DNA of 64,000 bases, from assembly GCA_036925085.1 (NCBI GenBank), contig JAUPFP010000087.1:186001-250000 (forward strand), written 5' to 3'. Below are positions 1 through 11,200 of this stretch, piece by piece. The DNA is from Brachycybe producta (lineage: Eukaryota > Arthropoda > Diplopoda > Playtdesmida > Andrognathidae). Position 1 is the first letter of the stretch; each line of letters begins with the position of its first letter. Position numbers and translations under genes: made by a program. The notes below the pieces were generated by a model that was not told where the DNA came from, ran no database searches, and worked only from the letters and a program-made list of their open reading frames with translations.

Positions 1-2043
1 CGGGACGATTAACACTCGGACTCGCTCCGTTCTGAATCAGATAACGAGTTATAGTCAACATGTCCCAACGATTCCAAGGTGCCGGTTCGTGATCGTAACC
101 GTATCGCGCTTCTTCTAAGGTGTAACGTACGATGAGCGCGTGCAAAGGCGTGTTACCCAAACTGTCTGCTTCGTTTATCAGTTCTCGAAGGCCGTGATCA
201 AGTAATAATTTCACCATTTGTAAAGTTTCGTCCGCCGATTTCTTACCCAAAAGAAAAACGACGTGAAGTACGGTCATCTGTTGCGTCGCCGTTCTAACTC
301 TTACGTCGGCTCCGCATTGAATGAGAAGCTCGAGAAACTTGATATCGTGAAGCGCCGCCTGGTGGATGGGATAATATTCGTCGTAACATTGATTTATTTC
401 GAGAGAACGTTCCGAAACAAGAAACTTGACGCAGTTCCAAGCTCCTCTCTCGCAAGCCAAATGTAACAGCGGCTGTTTCTGTTGCCACGGAATCCAATTG
501 TCTTCTCCTTGTTGCATTAACAGCTCGAGAATCTCCATGTGATCGCCGTCGATCGTGTAACAGATTGCAGACTGCAATTTATCGCTCGAACGATCGGCCA
601 GGCATTCGACGTTGATTCCTTAGAGAGAGAGAGAGAAAAAAAAACACAGAAAACATCGTAAAAATGAAATCGTTTCTTTTTTTTTTTTCGGTCTCAAAAT
701 CGACGAGAATGCTCTTTTCGTAGCAACTTAATTTAAAACTAAAAGAGTAAAGAAATTCGACGATGGTACTTTTCATAATCTTTGAAAATAAACAGTTTAT
801 TTTCATTTTAATACTAATTGGTCAACTTAAGATTATTTTATGAACAGTTAGATGATTTTCAAACTCGTGTGTTTTCAAAGCATCGCAAAGGAGTTAGAAA
901 CTAGATCGGTTAGCTGAGAATCACTTAACCGTATTTTTATGTTGATATCTTTCAAAATAACCTTTTTATATGACAAAAATTAAAAGCTGGTTGATTTCCA
1001 AACTTACATAAAAAGCTTATTTTGAAAGACATCAACATGAAAATATATTCTTATTAAGTGCACCTGAAAGACAGAATAAGCAGCTGTATTCGAGAAGCGT
1101 TTACATTTAAAAACACACGTTAACGAAGAAATTGAAAGTATTTTAAAAACTAGAAGAGAAATTAAATAACTTAAAAAGATTCTCAAGTTGACATATTTCA
1201 AAATAAACTTTTTACACGAATCTTTTGTAAATGACAAACTTTTAAGTTGTTTCCTTTATGAAAATCAAAAATCGAGAACTGCCATAAAAAAAGCTTACTT
1301 TGAAAGATATCAACATGAAAATAGCCTTTCTAGTTTCTAAAACACTCTCAAAGTTTCTCTGTAACTTTTTACACCTGAAAGACAAAACAATGAAGAGTTC
1401 CTAAGGACGTTTACACTTTCAAACAACCTAAAAAGCGAAAACCAATTTTTTTAAAAGACGACAAAAAGTTTATTTTCAAAAAAAAAAAAAAAATATCATC
1501 ACGAAAACCATTTCTATTTTATGTCTCGATTTTTTCCGCGTAAGTTGTTTCGAAAGAGCTTTTTATAATCGTCGTTCTTCTTCTCGATCAACCTCATTTA
1601 CCTCTCTGTTCACAGCTCTGATTATGAGGTCCGGGCCAACACATCCGTGCCTCCGTATCAACCTTCGCACCGTGTTTCAGAAGTATTTCCGCGATTTCTT
1701 CGAACCCACGAAGGCACGCAATGTGTAACGGCAAACTACAGACAACTCTGTTGACGTCACATCCTCGATTTGCGATCCACCGTACGAGATCCGTATTACA
1801 GTAACCGACGGCCACTTGTAACAAATTATAACCTTTGCTATTTGTCACCAGTAAGATGTTGTCTCCTTTGGTTATCTGTAAAAGGAGAAGGTCGAGACTA
1901 TGAGGAGTGGCGTGAGGATTGTTCTGAAGGGCTTCAAACACGGCTCGGAGGATACGTCGAGTGTCATCGGACACTCGAGGTGAACTTCCCGATGAAAGGA
2001 ACCGAGAACCAGTTTGAAAGAAACCGGACAAAACGCCACCCAT
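1..2043 (-). CDS. Ankyrin-repeat protein, 5' part (gene runs off the left edge)
   Basis: Two exons are visible: 1602-2043 (start ATG at 2043) and 1-618, which continues beyond the window. They join in phase 1 (donor GTAAAT after 1602, acceptor AG before 618). The first exon encodes an N-terminus beginning MGGVLS, with Gly2 and Ser6 as in myristoylated proteins, then ankyrin repeats (PLHIACLRG, EILLKHGA). The second exon continues with at least four more repeats (ILELLMQQG, PLLHLACERGAW, PIHQAALHD, GNTPLHALI). Known: ankyrin repeats are protein-protein interaction modules, so no biochemical role follows from them. The C-terminal part that would classify the protein (kinase, SOCS box, FYVE and so on) is outside the window. 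The myristoylation idea is inference. The spliced frame is open throughout, so the gene model is firm although the family is unassigned. Confidence 0.8.
619..1601. repeat. Intron holding two degenerate copies of the window's main MITE-like inverted repeat
   Basis: This is the intron of the ankyrin gene. About 870-1090 and 1125-1365 each show a left arm (TTGATATCTTTCAAAATA-type) and an inverted right arm (TATTTTGAAAGA-type then CAACATGAAAATA) around a short AT-rich centre. They are two neighbouring diverged copies of the family described at 37190-37442 and 53668-53848. A poly-A run lies near 1480-1493. I see no coding exon here. Confidence 0.6.
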
Positions 2044-3457
2044 TTTTCTGTCTTTTCCTTTTCTTTTGATAGAAGAACAATTTCTAAAAATGGACCACCT
2101 TCAAAATTGAAAAATAAAACATCGTTAATTAACTTTTTAAAATGAGTCGTAATCGTTTTCTCATTTGGTAGAAAACCATTGCAAAACACAGACTGAAAAA
2201 TGACTTAAGAAACAGATTTTAGCTTCCATTCGTTGTCCTTCTTTCTATCTCTTTAGTTACAAGGTGAGCAAAAATCGTTAAACGACGGAATTCGATGGAG
2301 GAGGACGAGGAGGATGAACCCCGTGAAGAAGAAGAAACGTCGTTTTGCATTTCGTTCTTTAAAAATCTCTCTCTCCTCCAGTTTTCTAATCGTTTCTTAA
2401 AAGTGAATTCGATTAAAAGACAAATCAGTTGGACTCACCTACAACTTCTTCCATTTCATTTCTAAAATCTGTTCGTTTTCAAACGCCATATTTTTCATAG
2501 AAGTGTAAATCACGTCTCATCTTCTAAAATGAAACCATATGATGAATAAATACCAGGATTAACCAGCAAACATAAGAACGTCAATCAACCTCACTCACTC
2601 CCATAAAAACACATTGCATTTCGGGGGAGGAAAAAAAAAATGGCCAATACGGAGAGCGTGCTGCCATCTATTGTACAATTGTAAAAAATTGCATTTAAAA
2701 AAACAAACAAACATGTAAATAAGAAGAAGCTTGTGACGTCAGAAGGGTTGATATAAAATTAAGGATTGTGTCATTTAGGCTGATAGTAAAGGAGTAATTT
2801 CAAACGTTCTAAATAGTTTAAAAAAAAGGATTACTGAATTCTTTTATTATCCCTTATATCATTATGCAAAATAACACAAACCTTAGTTTTTTATGAACAC
2901 CTCTGACGACACAATGTACAGGCTTCGGGAGGGGTTTTCGGTCTTATGGGATTTAACATGGGAGTTAAAAAATGTGCCATTTTAAACATTATTTAAAAAT
3001 AGAAATACCTATTCAAATTTTATATAAAGCGATCACTTAATATTACATTTTGCACTTTAATTGTAAGACTATATTTCTTGCAGTCTTAGTTAACAAAACT
3101 CATCAACTAATATTTGTCGTCTGCTCAAAACAACAAGATGGAGGCCGTGTTATCCACACGTGTATCAATTATTATAAATAAATGGCTTTTAAATAGTAAA
3201 TTAAAAACGCAACCACCTCAACTCTTCAGACACAACATGAGAAAATCGAAATATGAATTGTTTTTTTCTTCTAAAATCTAAACAGAATTAGAAAACCCAT
3301 CCATAAACAATGTTAAACCTTAAGACTATTTATTACCTTCCCCCCTTCTAAGGAATTAAAGATAAGATTAAAAAGAAATATTAATTACTGTGTTAATGTA
3401 CTTTCTAGTAGGAAGTACCTCAAGATGTTCTTATTCTGTATATTATTTTATGGTGGC

Positions 3458-3790
3458 GCTGATCAAGCGCCAAATTGAACAAGCGCCAAGTTGAATAAGC
3501 GCCAAATTGAACAAACGCTAATCTGAATAAACGCCAAAATGTGATAAACACATTGTTAGGTTAGGATTGGTTAGGTTTGGTTAGGTTAGGTTAGGTTAGG
3601 TTAGCATGTTCTGTTGGACCATTAGAATTTACAAAAAACCTGAATAACCGCCAAGCTGAATAAATGCCAAATGGAACAAACGCCAAACCGAATAAGCGCC
3701 AAATGGAACAAACGCCAAACTGAATAAGCGCCAAATGGAACAAACGCCAAACTGAATAAAAGCCAAAAATTTGGCGGTTATTCAGTTTGC
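3458..3790 (+). repeat. Minisatellite of about 14/28-bp units interrupted by a TTAGG run
   Basis: Units such as GCGCCAAATGGAACAAAC and GCCAAACTGAATAA alternate in two blocks (about 3458-3532 and 3641-3790). The units are imperfect at the left and almost identical at 3665-3757. The final unit is followed by an inverted unit (TTTGGCGGTTATTCAGTTTG), so the block ends in a short palindrome. The open frame on the opposite strand here is only the translated repeat. Confidence 0.85.
3555..3604 (+). repeat. Interstitial telomere-like (TTAGG) run
   Basis: Roughly nine TTAGG-type pentamers occur in tandem, the last five perfect and the first ones carrying single-base changes (GGATTGG, GGTTTGG). TTAGG is the ancestral arthropod telomere repeat, which supports but does not prove an arthropod source. 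The run sits inside the minisatellite rather than at an end, so it is interstitial. Confidence 0.75.
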
Positions 3791-4781
3791 GTTTTTTATC
3801 TGCTGTTGGTGTCACAACTTCAAGCTAAATTGTAGGCTTATAAGATATCACTAAAGTGCTAATTAGTAACAGAAACTGTTACCATATTTTTAAAAAGTAA
3901 TTTAGAAAAGATCAAAAGTGTTTGTAGACTCAATTTGGACACCCTTTGCATAAACAATAACAAATCGCCTTGTTCAGCCGCCAAAGTTGACAACAGATTT
4001 GCAAAAAGAGATTGCTAAAACCTGTTAAGATTGTTGTATATTTGTGAGTAAAGTTGAAATTGAAAAGGAATACTTAATAAATGTATACATGTAAAGTTGC
4101 CAATACTAACTAGCCTGAACAACACACAAACACACACAAAAAATAACAAGCATCTGCAAATTGCAATTGAATTGGCATTTTTTTTAAAAAAAATAAAATC
4201 ATTTCACATAAAAAAATAGAAGTTTCTTCTGTTCATTTGATGCCATATTGTTATAAACATGTTAGAAAATTAAACTTAAAACAAAATGTGTTAATTGTTT
4301 ATTTTTAAATCTCTGAAAACACGCGCCGAACTTCATAACATGTGTGTCTAAAGTAACCATCTTGAACAATTAAGTCAGTCTTCTTGTCTGTGTGTCCAGT
4401 GCGTCCACCACCACCACCACCCCTTATTTTTGACCAACACATGTTAACCAGTTAACAACATCAACTACAAAAACGACACTATGTGTTGTGTGTATAGATG
4501 TGTATATAAATTGGACTGAATTTCATTTGGTCAACAATATAGACCTCTTTTATGACTTCTCACCCCACTCGACGGCCACCACAACAAAATTGTCAATAGG
4601 CTCTTTTATTTTAAGTTTTTCTTTTAAAAAAAATCACATTGGTTTTATTAGCATCAAATAAATACATTTATTTAAATGCCGACAAACAAACAGAAGATTC
4701 TCTCAAAATGATTGGTTCTTAGCTATATGTATAAAATCAAAGTTTTCTTTTAAATTTTGACCATTTCCAAATATTGAGAGG

Positions 4782-6049
4782 ATGGCAATGGCAATGCACC
4801 TCAGTGTTCTTGATTATGTTGAACAAAAAATGGATTCTGTTCATAATATGAGTGTGAAATCAAGGGCTTTTATGATAGAAAATATTCTGTACGGAGAAAT
4901 TAAGCAATTTCCAAGTCAAAGCAAAAAAATGAACCATTATTGTAAACATCATCCAGTTTGTCAAAGACAAATTCAAGTTCAACTTTGCAAAGAATCCTTA
5001 TGGAAAGAATTCAACACATCTGGGACTGAAATGTTAATGACAAGAAATGGGAGGTAATTAGCTAAATTATTTTCAAATATCCGTATATTTTATTTAAATT
5101 TAAAACCTTTGTTTTTTTTAAATAAAAAGATTTATGTTTCCAACGCTTAAAGTGAACATTCAAGGACTAGATCCAGAATCTTATTATATGATTTGGCTTG
5201 AAATGCATCAGACAGACAACTATAAATACCAATATGACTACTATATGTATGACATTTAAATTATTGATCATTGAATTTGTTGATGTTCTAAGTTGTTTTC
5301 ATTGAAATGTAAAAAAAAAAAACACAGGTCGAAATGGAAAACATCTAATGAAGCCGACCTCAACAAACCGGTACACAACACTTATGTCCATCCAGCCTCG
5401 GGAAGTCAAGGAAATACATGGGAATCATTTAAGGAAATCTCTTTCGAAAGGCTCAAATTGACCAACAGATGGTCACCAGATTGCCATACTAACGGACAGG
5501 TAAAAAATAAATAAATTAAACGGATATACAAAGTTAAAACTTGGTTATTAATAAGGTCTATTCTTAATTTAATAGATGTGTTTGAGATCACTGTGTCATT
5601 ATCAACCAAGAATTCATATTCAGAAAGTGGATAATCCAACTTTCAAATCATTGCCACCGTTGGATCCGATTCGATCGAAAACTTTCACGTTTTCTGAAAC
5701 GGCATTCGTGGCTGTCACTGCATATCAAAATCAAAGTGTAAATTAGAAACGTGTTTTCTGCGCTTAATTTCTAAAATAACTAATTAATTTTTATATTTTT
5801 TGTATATTAACAATTTCAGATAGCGCAACTAAAAATCAAACATAATCCTTATGCTCGTGGTTTCCGAAGAAATGGAAGAATATTAACAAGGTGGTTAATT
5901 ATTTAGAAAGAAGAAAATGTAAACCATAATTTAATTTTTTTAATTGCAAAAATATCTCTTGCAGAGAAACAATGTCCGATGTCGTTCGTCACAGTTTGTT
6001 TGAACAGAAAGCAATCTCGGCTTATTGGTCTAAATTCCGTCAGTCGTAA
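4782..6049 (+). CDS. T-box transcription factor (divergent, almost only the DNA-binding domain)
   Basis: Six phase-consistent exons: 4782-5053, 5130-5246, 5328-5499, 5576-5737, 5820-5890, 5965-6049, giving about 292 residues. Diagnostic T-domain motifs appear in order: LWKEF and GTEM (about 68-80), MFPTLKVNIQGLDP, YVHPASG, LKLTN, YQPRIHI, FVAVTAYQN, LKIKHNPYARGF. T-box proteins bind T-half-site DNA and control developmental genes in the nucleus. Unusually, the usual 'ILNSMHKYQPR' region reads LRSLCHYQPR, and almost nothing follows the T-domain. Brachyury, Tbx2 and Tbx6 families all match partially, so I do not assign a subfamily. The start is the first Met of an in-frame MAMAM; downstream Mets are possible. 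The stop at 6047-6049 follows FRQS; a longer form using downstream exons cannot be excluded. Confidence 0.85.
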
Positions 6050-6164
6050 TTCGTTTTTCTACAATTTACATGAATATCACTGCATATTGAGACGTTTTAT
6101 GAACAGCTGTTCTCCGAACTCTAGTTATTCTGCAGCTTCAAAAGCAAAATTAAGGACAAATTGA

Positions 6165-6385
6165 AAGTATGTTAGTAACTAAAACAGTAACTGAATCACT
6201 TAATAGTATTTTCAGAGGTTGAATATCTTTCAAAATAAACTTTTTCTAGCCAAAAATTCAGTCTTAAAAATTGGTCATTTTCACACTCGCATATAAAGTT
6301 TTATTTTAAAAGATAACGACATGACAATACCTGTAAGTGACTGAACTAAGTTAGTACCTAAAACATTTTCAAATTTCTCATGATT
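6165..6385. repeat. MITE-like inverted repeat copy downstream of the T-box gene
   Basis: The left arm (GAATCACTTAATAGTATTTTC, then GAATATCTTTCAAAATAAAC) and the inverted right arm (TTTTATTTTAAAAGATAACG, then AATACCTGTAAGTGACTGAA) flank an AT-rich centre. It is a diverged member of the family seen at 53668-53848. Confidence 0.6.
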
Positions 6386-6885
6386 TTGTTCACAAAAGAA
6401 AGATTAAACAGAGTTCAAGAGGCGTTTATACTTTAAAATACAAATTACCTTCTAAAAATTGAAAATTTGTACGCTTTTATTCACTTCCTGTAAATGACCG
6501 ATAGTTAAAAAAAAAAAAAGAAAGTTACTGTAAATAAAATATTTAATTTTTTCACCTTCGAAGTTTTTTTTTTTTACTATTTCCCCTTTAGATACAACAA
6601 AGTTAACAATTATTTTGTTTTCACCCATTCAATGTACAAACTAGGGGGAAATCATTGTTATAACCACACCATTGTTTCCAAAAGTGCAAAATTTGTCTTT
6701 ACAAAATTATTGATCTCAAAGTTTAAAACAAAAATTCGTGCATTTTTTTTCTTCTTCAAAATGAACAAAATATGTATCATTCACGGGCTCAGTAATCGAC
6801 TTTTATACTTTGAAATACAACGTTCCATAGTACAAAATGAAAAAGGTTTATATTTTTTTAAAGTTTGATTTTAAAAAAGATACCA

Positions 6886-7146
6886 AAATTTCAGTTTCAT
6901 GTTGATAAATTTTTAGTTCTAACATCTTATTGGAAGCCCACAAATGATAATCATTGTGCAAAAAGACAGAATATCATCGAAAATGTCACAATTACAAATT
7001 GTATCAATTCTCGATTCCAATCTTCAGACAATCTGTTAGCAAGACAGACACGCAATTTTCCTTTCCAATTCTCTGATTATGTCGATGTGTCTTATTGGTT
7101 ATCTAAACGTTACAGAAAATTAGTGCCGTCAAACGGCCTGGAATGA
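6886..7146 (+). other. Open stretch downstream of the T-box gene, possible 3' exon or UTR
   Basis: An open frame of about 87 codons follows a good acceptor-like sequence (AAAATTTCAG before 6889), contains NHCAKRQNIIENVTITN and ends at 7146. An AATAAA lies near 7395. It could be an alternative C-terminal exon of the T-box gene, but I found no phase-0 donor in exon 6 that would join it cleanly. It may simply be 3' UTR or chance. Composition is less AT-biased than the surroundings, which is the only positive sign. Confidence 0.2.
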
Positions 7147-8255
7147 ATTTTGAATCGCCTTTCTATTGTTTGCCACAACAATGGACCTACTCTCATCAGT
7201 GTCATCACATTACTGATTTCCTACAATATTTTGCAGCAACTCAAGACACACAGACATAACCAAAGCATTTCTGTATGTACAGCAAGTGTTAATTCAATTT
7301 TATTTGAACTCTTGTCCCTCTGTCACAGGTTTTCCTGGCTGCTTGCGAAATACATTCGATAACTTTCCAATCATAGAACAAATGTAATATTATCAATAAA
7401 TCAACAAAAATGGGATGAAAACAAAACGCAATTTCTAAAACTATGTAAAATTAATTTTAAAAAAATTACATAAAATAAGGCTACGAATATTTAAAAATCT
7501 GTAAAAAGTATCCATCAAAATAAATCAATTAAAAATGCCTTTTAACCTGAAATGAATTCACCTCAATATAAATGTATACACATCCTTGGAATGTGTCGCC
7601 TTCGAACTTTCATTCGTACCTTTTTTGTTATAATAAAAAGCAGTACTTAATAAACATATAATGGCAATGGGAGGCCAAAAACAAATTGACTAGGAAATAT
7701 CATATCAAAAGGGCACAAAAAACAAACAAACAATTAGGATTTTTTTTAAAAAACCCCCTAAGTGTGTCTGCACAAGAAAACGTTCGCACCAAACCCGTTC
7801 GGTTTCACTTCCGTCTTGAATCCGATCACATCCATCTCACAAGACAAGAGACAAGTTAGAAGAAGAATCCGACATCAAAAAGAAAAACAGAACAAAGGAA
7901 GATAAAAAGTGGCAAATAACTCGATGGCAATAATTAGGCGTCCGAACTTCACGATCGACAATAAATAATCCCTCAAAATTCATACGGTCACAAATTATTT
8001 ACAAAAAAAAAACCTCCATTTTCTTTTTTTCGATAGAAAAAAAGTTTCACTTCAATGGAATCACATTTTAAAACAAACTTGATATTTTGTCATTCTGTAA
8101 ATCTATCGGTGGTGGAAAACAGAAATGTTTTTTTTCTCTTCTTATTTACTGGAATGTAGAAACGGCAACATATATATATACGAAGATTTACTTGCCTGCA
8201 TAGGTATCGTGTATTTACAAACCATAAAACCACAATGAGTGAGTCAGAGTCGTAT
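7147..8255. other. Intergenic region between convergent T-box and CIN85/CD2AP genes
   Basis: AT-rich sequence without supported coding signal. It should contain the 3' UTRs of both genes: AATAAA-like strings occur near 7395 (plus) and several TTTATT strings on the other strand. A short (TA)n run lies at about 8170-8179. I recognise nothing else. Confidence 0.4.
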
Positions 8256-11200
8256 TTACTTCCGAGCTTCTCTTCTAAGAGTCTCCAACTCGGCCTGTAA
8301 CGTTAACCGATGTTTTTTCTCAATTTGTAGCTCACCGTATAATTCTCCGATCCTGGTCATCGTCGAAAACTTATGACTTGCGAATTCCTCCGATAACTCA
8401 GAATACTGTTTAATTTAAGAAAACAATGGGAGTCTCCAAACATGATAAAAAAAAGTCTGGCATCCAATACCTGTCTTTGTAACTGTTCGATACGTAAATT
8501 TAGTTTTTCTTCGATTGACATAACAGTGGAAGGTTCGGGTATTTGGCTGCCTCTCGGAACCGCAGTTTCGGACTGCACTTGAGCCGCTTTCGGAAGCTTC
8601 GTATCCTTCGAATCGACTAAAACCAAAAAACGGCAGTGAGACTAAATTGATGACGAAAAACTTCCGTAACACACAAACCTTCGGTGGCAAAAGTCGAGGC
8701 TTTTTGAGCAGCTGTCAACGGTAAAGGACTCTGTTTGGTAACATTTGAAGCGACCGTAGCAGCAGTTGGTTTTGCTCCGAGTTTATCGTTCTTTTCGGGT
8801 CTGTTTAAAGAATTCCCTCTCGAAGAACTTTTTTCTTCCACTTCTGGAATGGTGTCCTTGATGCCACTTTCGGCGACTGCTTGACTTAATCGTTTGGCAG
8901 CTTGGTTACGCTTCATTTCGAGCTTCCAAGGATTTTCACCGTTTTCTACAACACCCCCCACATCACCGTTCACCTTATCCTGGGACATCAAAACAAAACA
9001 TATTTGACCTTTTGCTGTAAGAAACTATTAAAAAAGTAAACATCGATAAACGTACACCGTCTCTGTGGAAGACGTGCGAAGGTGGCCTTCGATGTGGATT
9101 CTTAGCACGATTTGCCGTCAAATGAACCAGTTTCTCCGAAGCCGATTCGATGCCATCGAACCCTAGTTTGTCGTCGTCTTGTGATGGAGAACTTTTCGAT
9201 TTGTCCTCGTCCACATCGTGCGTCGCAGTCGTTTCGGACACAGGAAGGACAAAAGGTTTCTTAATAACAGGCGAAGCCAAAGGCGCCGCCGTAGACGGAG
9301 CATCGGCAGCCGTCGAAGAACCTAAAGAGTATCCCAACGAATGCCTTTGGGTCTTTTTCAATGGAGGCGGCAAGTTTGGTTTTTTCCCAGGAAGAGGAGG
9401 AAGTGGCTTATCGATAGTTTTCTCCATTCTGTCGTCGCTTCCATCTTAATATATTTATAAAAAACAAACACAATTCGAAAAATCCAACAGAAACGTTTTA
9501 AAAGAAAATACCTTTCTTTGGAACGTCCGGAGGTAATCTCTTTGCAGACAATCCTCGTGGAAGAGACAAAATCTTTTCCCTATTACCAGAAGGTGGTTCC
9601 GTATTATTCGAGTCGTTCGTCATCTCGGAATCGGCAGATTTCGAGTTCGGCAACGACGGTCCCTTTCCCGGTCTGTCGGGTTTTTTGGGTCTAGCCTAAA
9701 ACAAAACTCCGATCAGTTCAAATCATCACGAAAACCATCCATTGGGAGAGAGAGAGAGAGGGCAGTGGACAATCGCGGCCGCCAAAAGTTTATAGCTATG
9801 AAAAAACGTCAGATCTTTGCCCACGAGCCACAAGCCGACTTCATTTTGCAACCAAACAGACCACTGAAAAGTGGTTCATGCACCAACCCACTCAGGGTAA
9901 ATGTGGCAATTAAAATAGGCGTTGATAATATCAAAAAAGTATAAAAAATGTAGCAGGAAAAGGAATTCTGAAGCTAAATAGTTAATTAAATGGCTTTAAC
10001 AATATGAAATGTTCTAAAAAGTTCACGTTTCCTGAAGAACATTATAAAGAATAAAGCTAATTTTTTCTAAAAGCTGAAAGATGAGCCTGAAGAACAAAAA
10101 CGTTGTTAACAAAACAGACCTTTCTGAGTCACCTTTAACATGGGCTCAGCAAATTAGCATAATTCAATAAACTGCATTGAAATGACACGATGGCTGCGCC
10201 AAATACTGTGCACTTTTTGAGAAATTTTCTGAATGTGCTGCTAAATTTTTAGTGTTCTCCATTACCCAACGTTTTGCAGATAATTATTAGAAGTAAAAAA
10301 ATATAATTTTGGGTAAAAATTCAATAATTATTTTTTAAAAAAATACTATATATTGTGATATTTATTAGTGATATAATATCTAGAAATCCTGATAAACTGC
10401 CATAAAAAGTTTACAGATTTATTTTGTTCAGCCTTTGCCCTCCCTCCCTCCCTCTCCCTTGAATTTCTTTTCAAAAGGGCTCTACTGCGTTAAAAGTTGA
10501 ATTTACTCCGTCGACGGCGATGAGCTCAACAAAATTGTCTGGAAATACGCCAATTCGACCGCCTAGTTCTCCTTTCCACCATCCAGCATCTTCGATATCT
10601 TTGCTAACGATGGTGATCAAATCACCCTCTTTTAAGGACAGCTCGTCATCGTTTTGAGCCTCGTACGAATACAGAACGCGAGCTTGCTCCTTAACTAAAA
10701 AAACAACAAAAAAGAAGACATCGTACAATATCTCTCGATCCAAGATTCAGAATTCTCCAATGTTCAAACCAGGTTTCGGCGGAAGCTGAGGTGCACTGGG
10801 CGTTACGACTGCCACTGCTGCCACCGACGATGGAAACGGTGGTTTCTTCGGAGGAGGAAAGGCACCCTTAGTAACCAAACGAAATATAAAACAATCAACG
10901 CAAACAACGAAAACTAGTATAAGTTCACCTTTGGTTCAGACTTATTGTCTTGAGCAGTAGTTGTTTTCAGTTTAACCATCCCATCTTGAAATATGTTTCC
11001 GTATCCAATTCCTTTTACGGGTTTTGGTTTGATTTCAGAACAAACTGATAAAAGAACGTGATTCATAAAAAACGACATAAAAACTTTTAACAAAATTGGT
11101 CAAAAATCGAACCATCTTTGTCTTGTTCTTTCTCGGCTTCGGTCTGTTCGAGTTCCTGGACAAAATTCGAAGGGAAGACTCCCGTTTTTCCCTTAACCGT

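Larger units (their letters stand above)
2044..4781. other. Intergenic spacer without recognisable gene
   Basis: This 2.7-kb spacer lies between the divergently transcribed ankyrin and T-box genes. It is AT-rich with many short homopolymer runs. Recognisable content is one fragment of the second repeat family around 2725-2810 (TTGTGACGTCAGAAGGGTTG), the minisatellite at 3458-3790 with an embedded TTAGG run, and a CACCACCACC tract near 4405. A TATATAAATT string near 4503 lies about 280 bp upstream of the T-box ATG and could be a core promoter, which is inference. I find no supported exon. Confidence 0.5.

Noticed and set aside
3591-3815. 74-codon minus-strand frame in the minisatellite
   Set aside because: It only translates the tandem repeat; the protein is a repeated RLFHLALIQFGV-like pattern with no gene context.
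6632-6868. 78-codon plus-strand frame after the T-box gene
   Set aside because: AT-rich Phe/Lys-dominated sequence without splice signals that would join it to the T-box exons.
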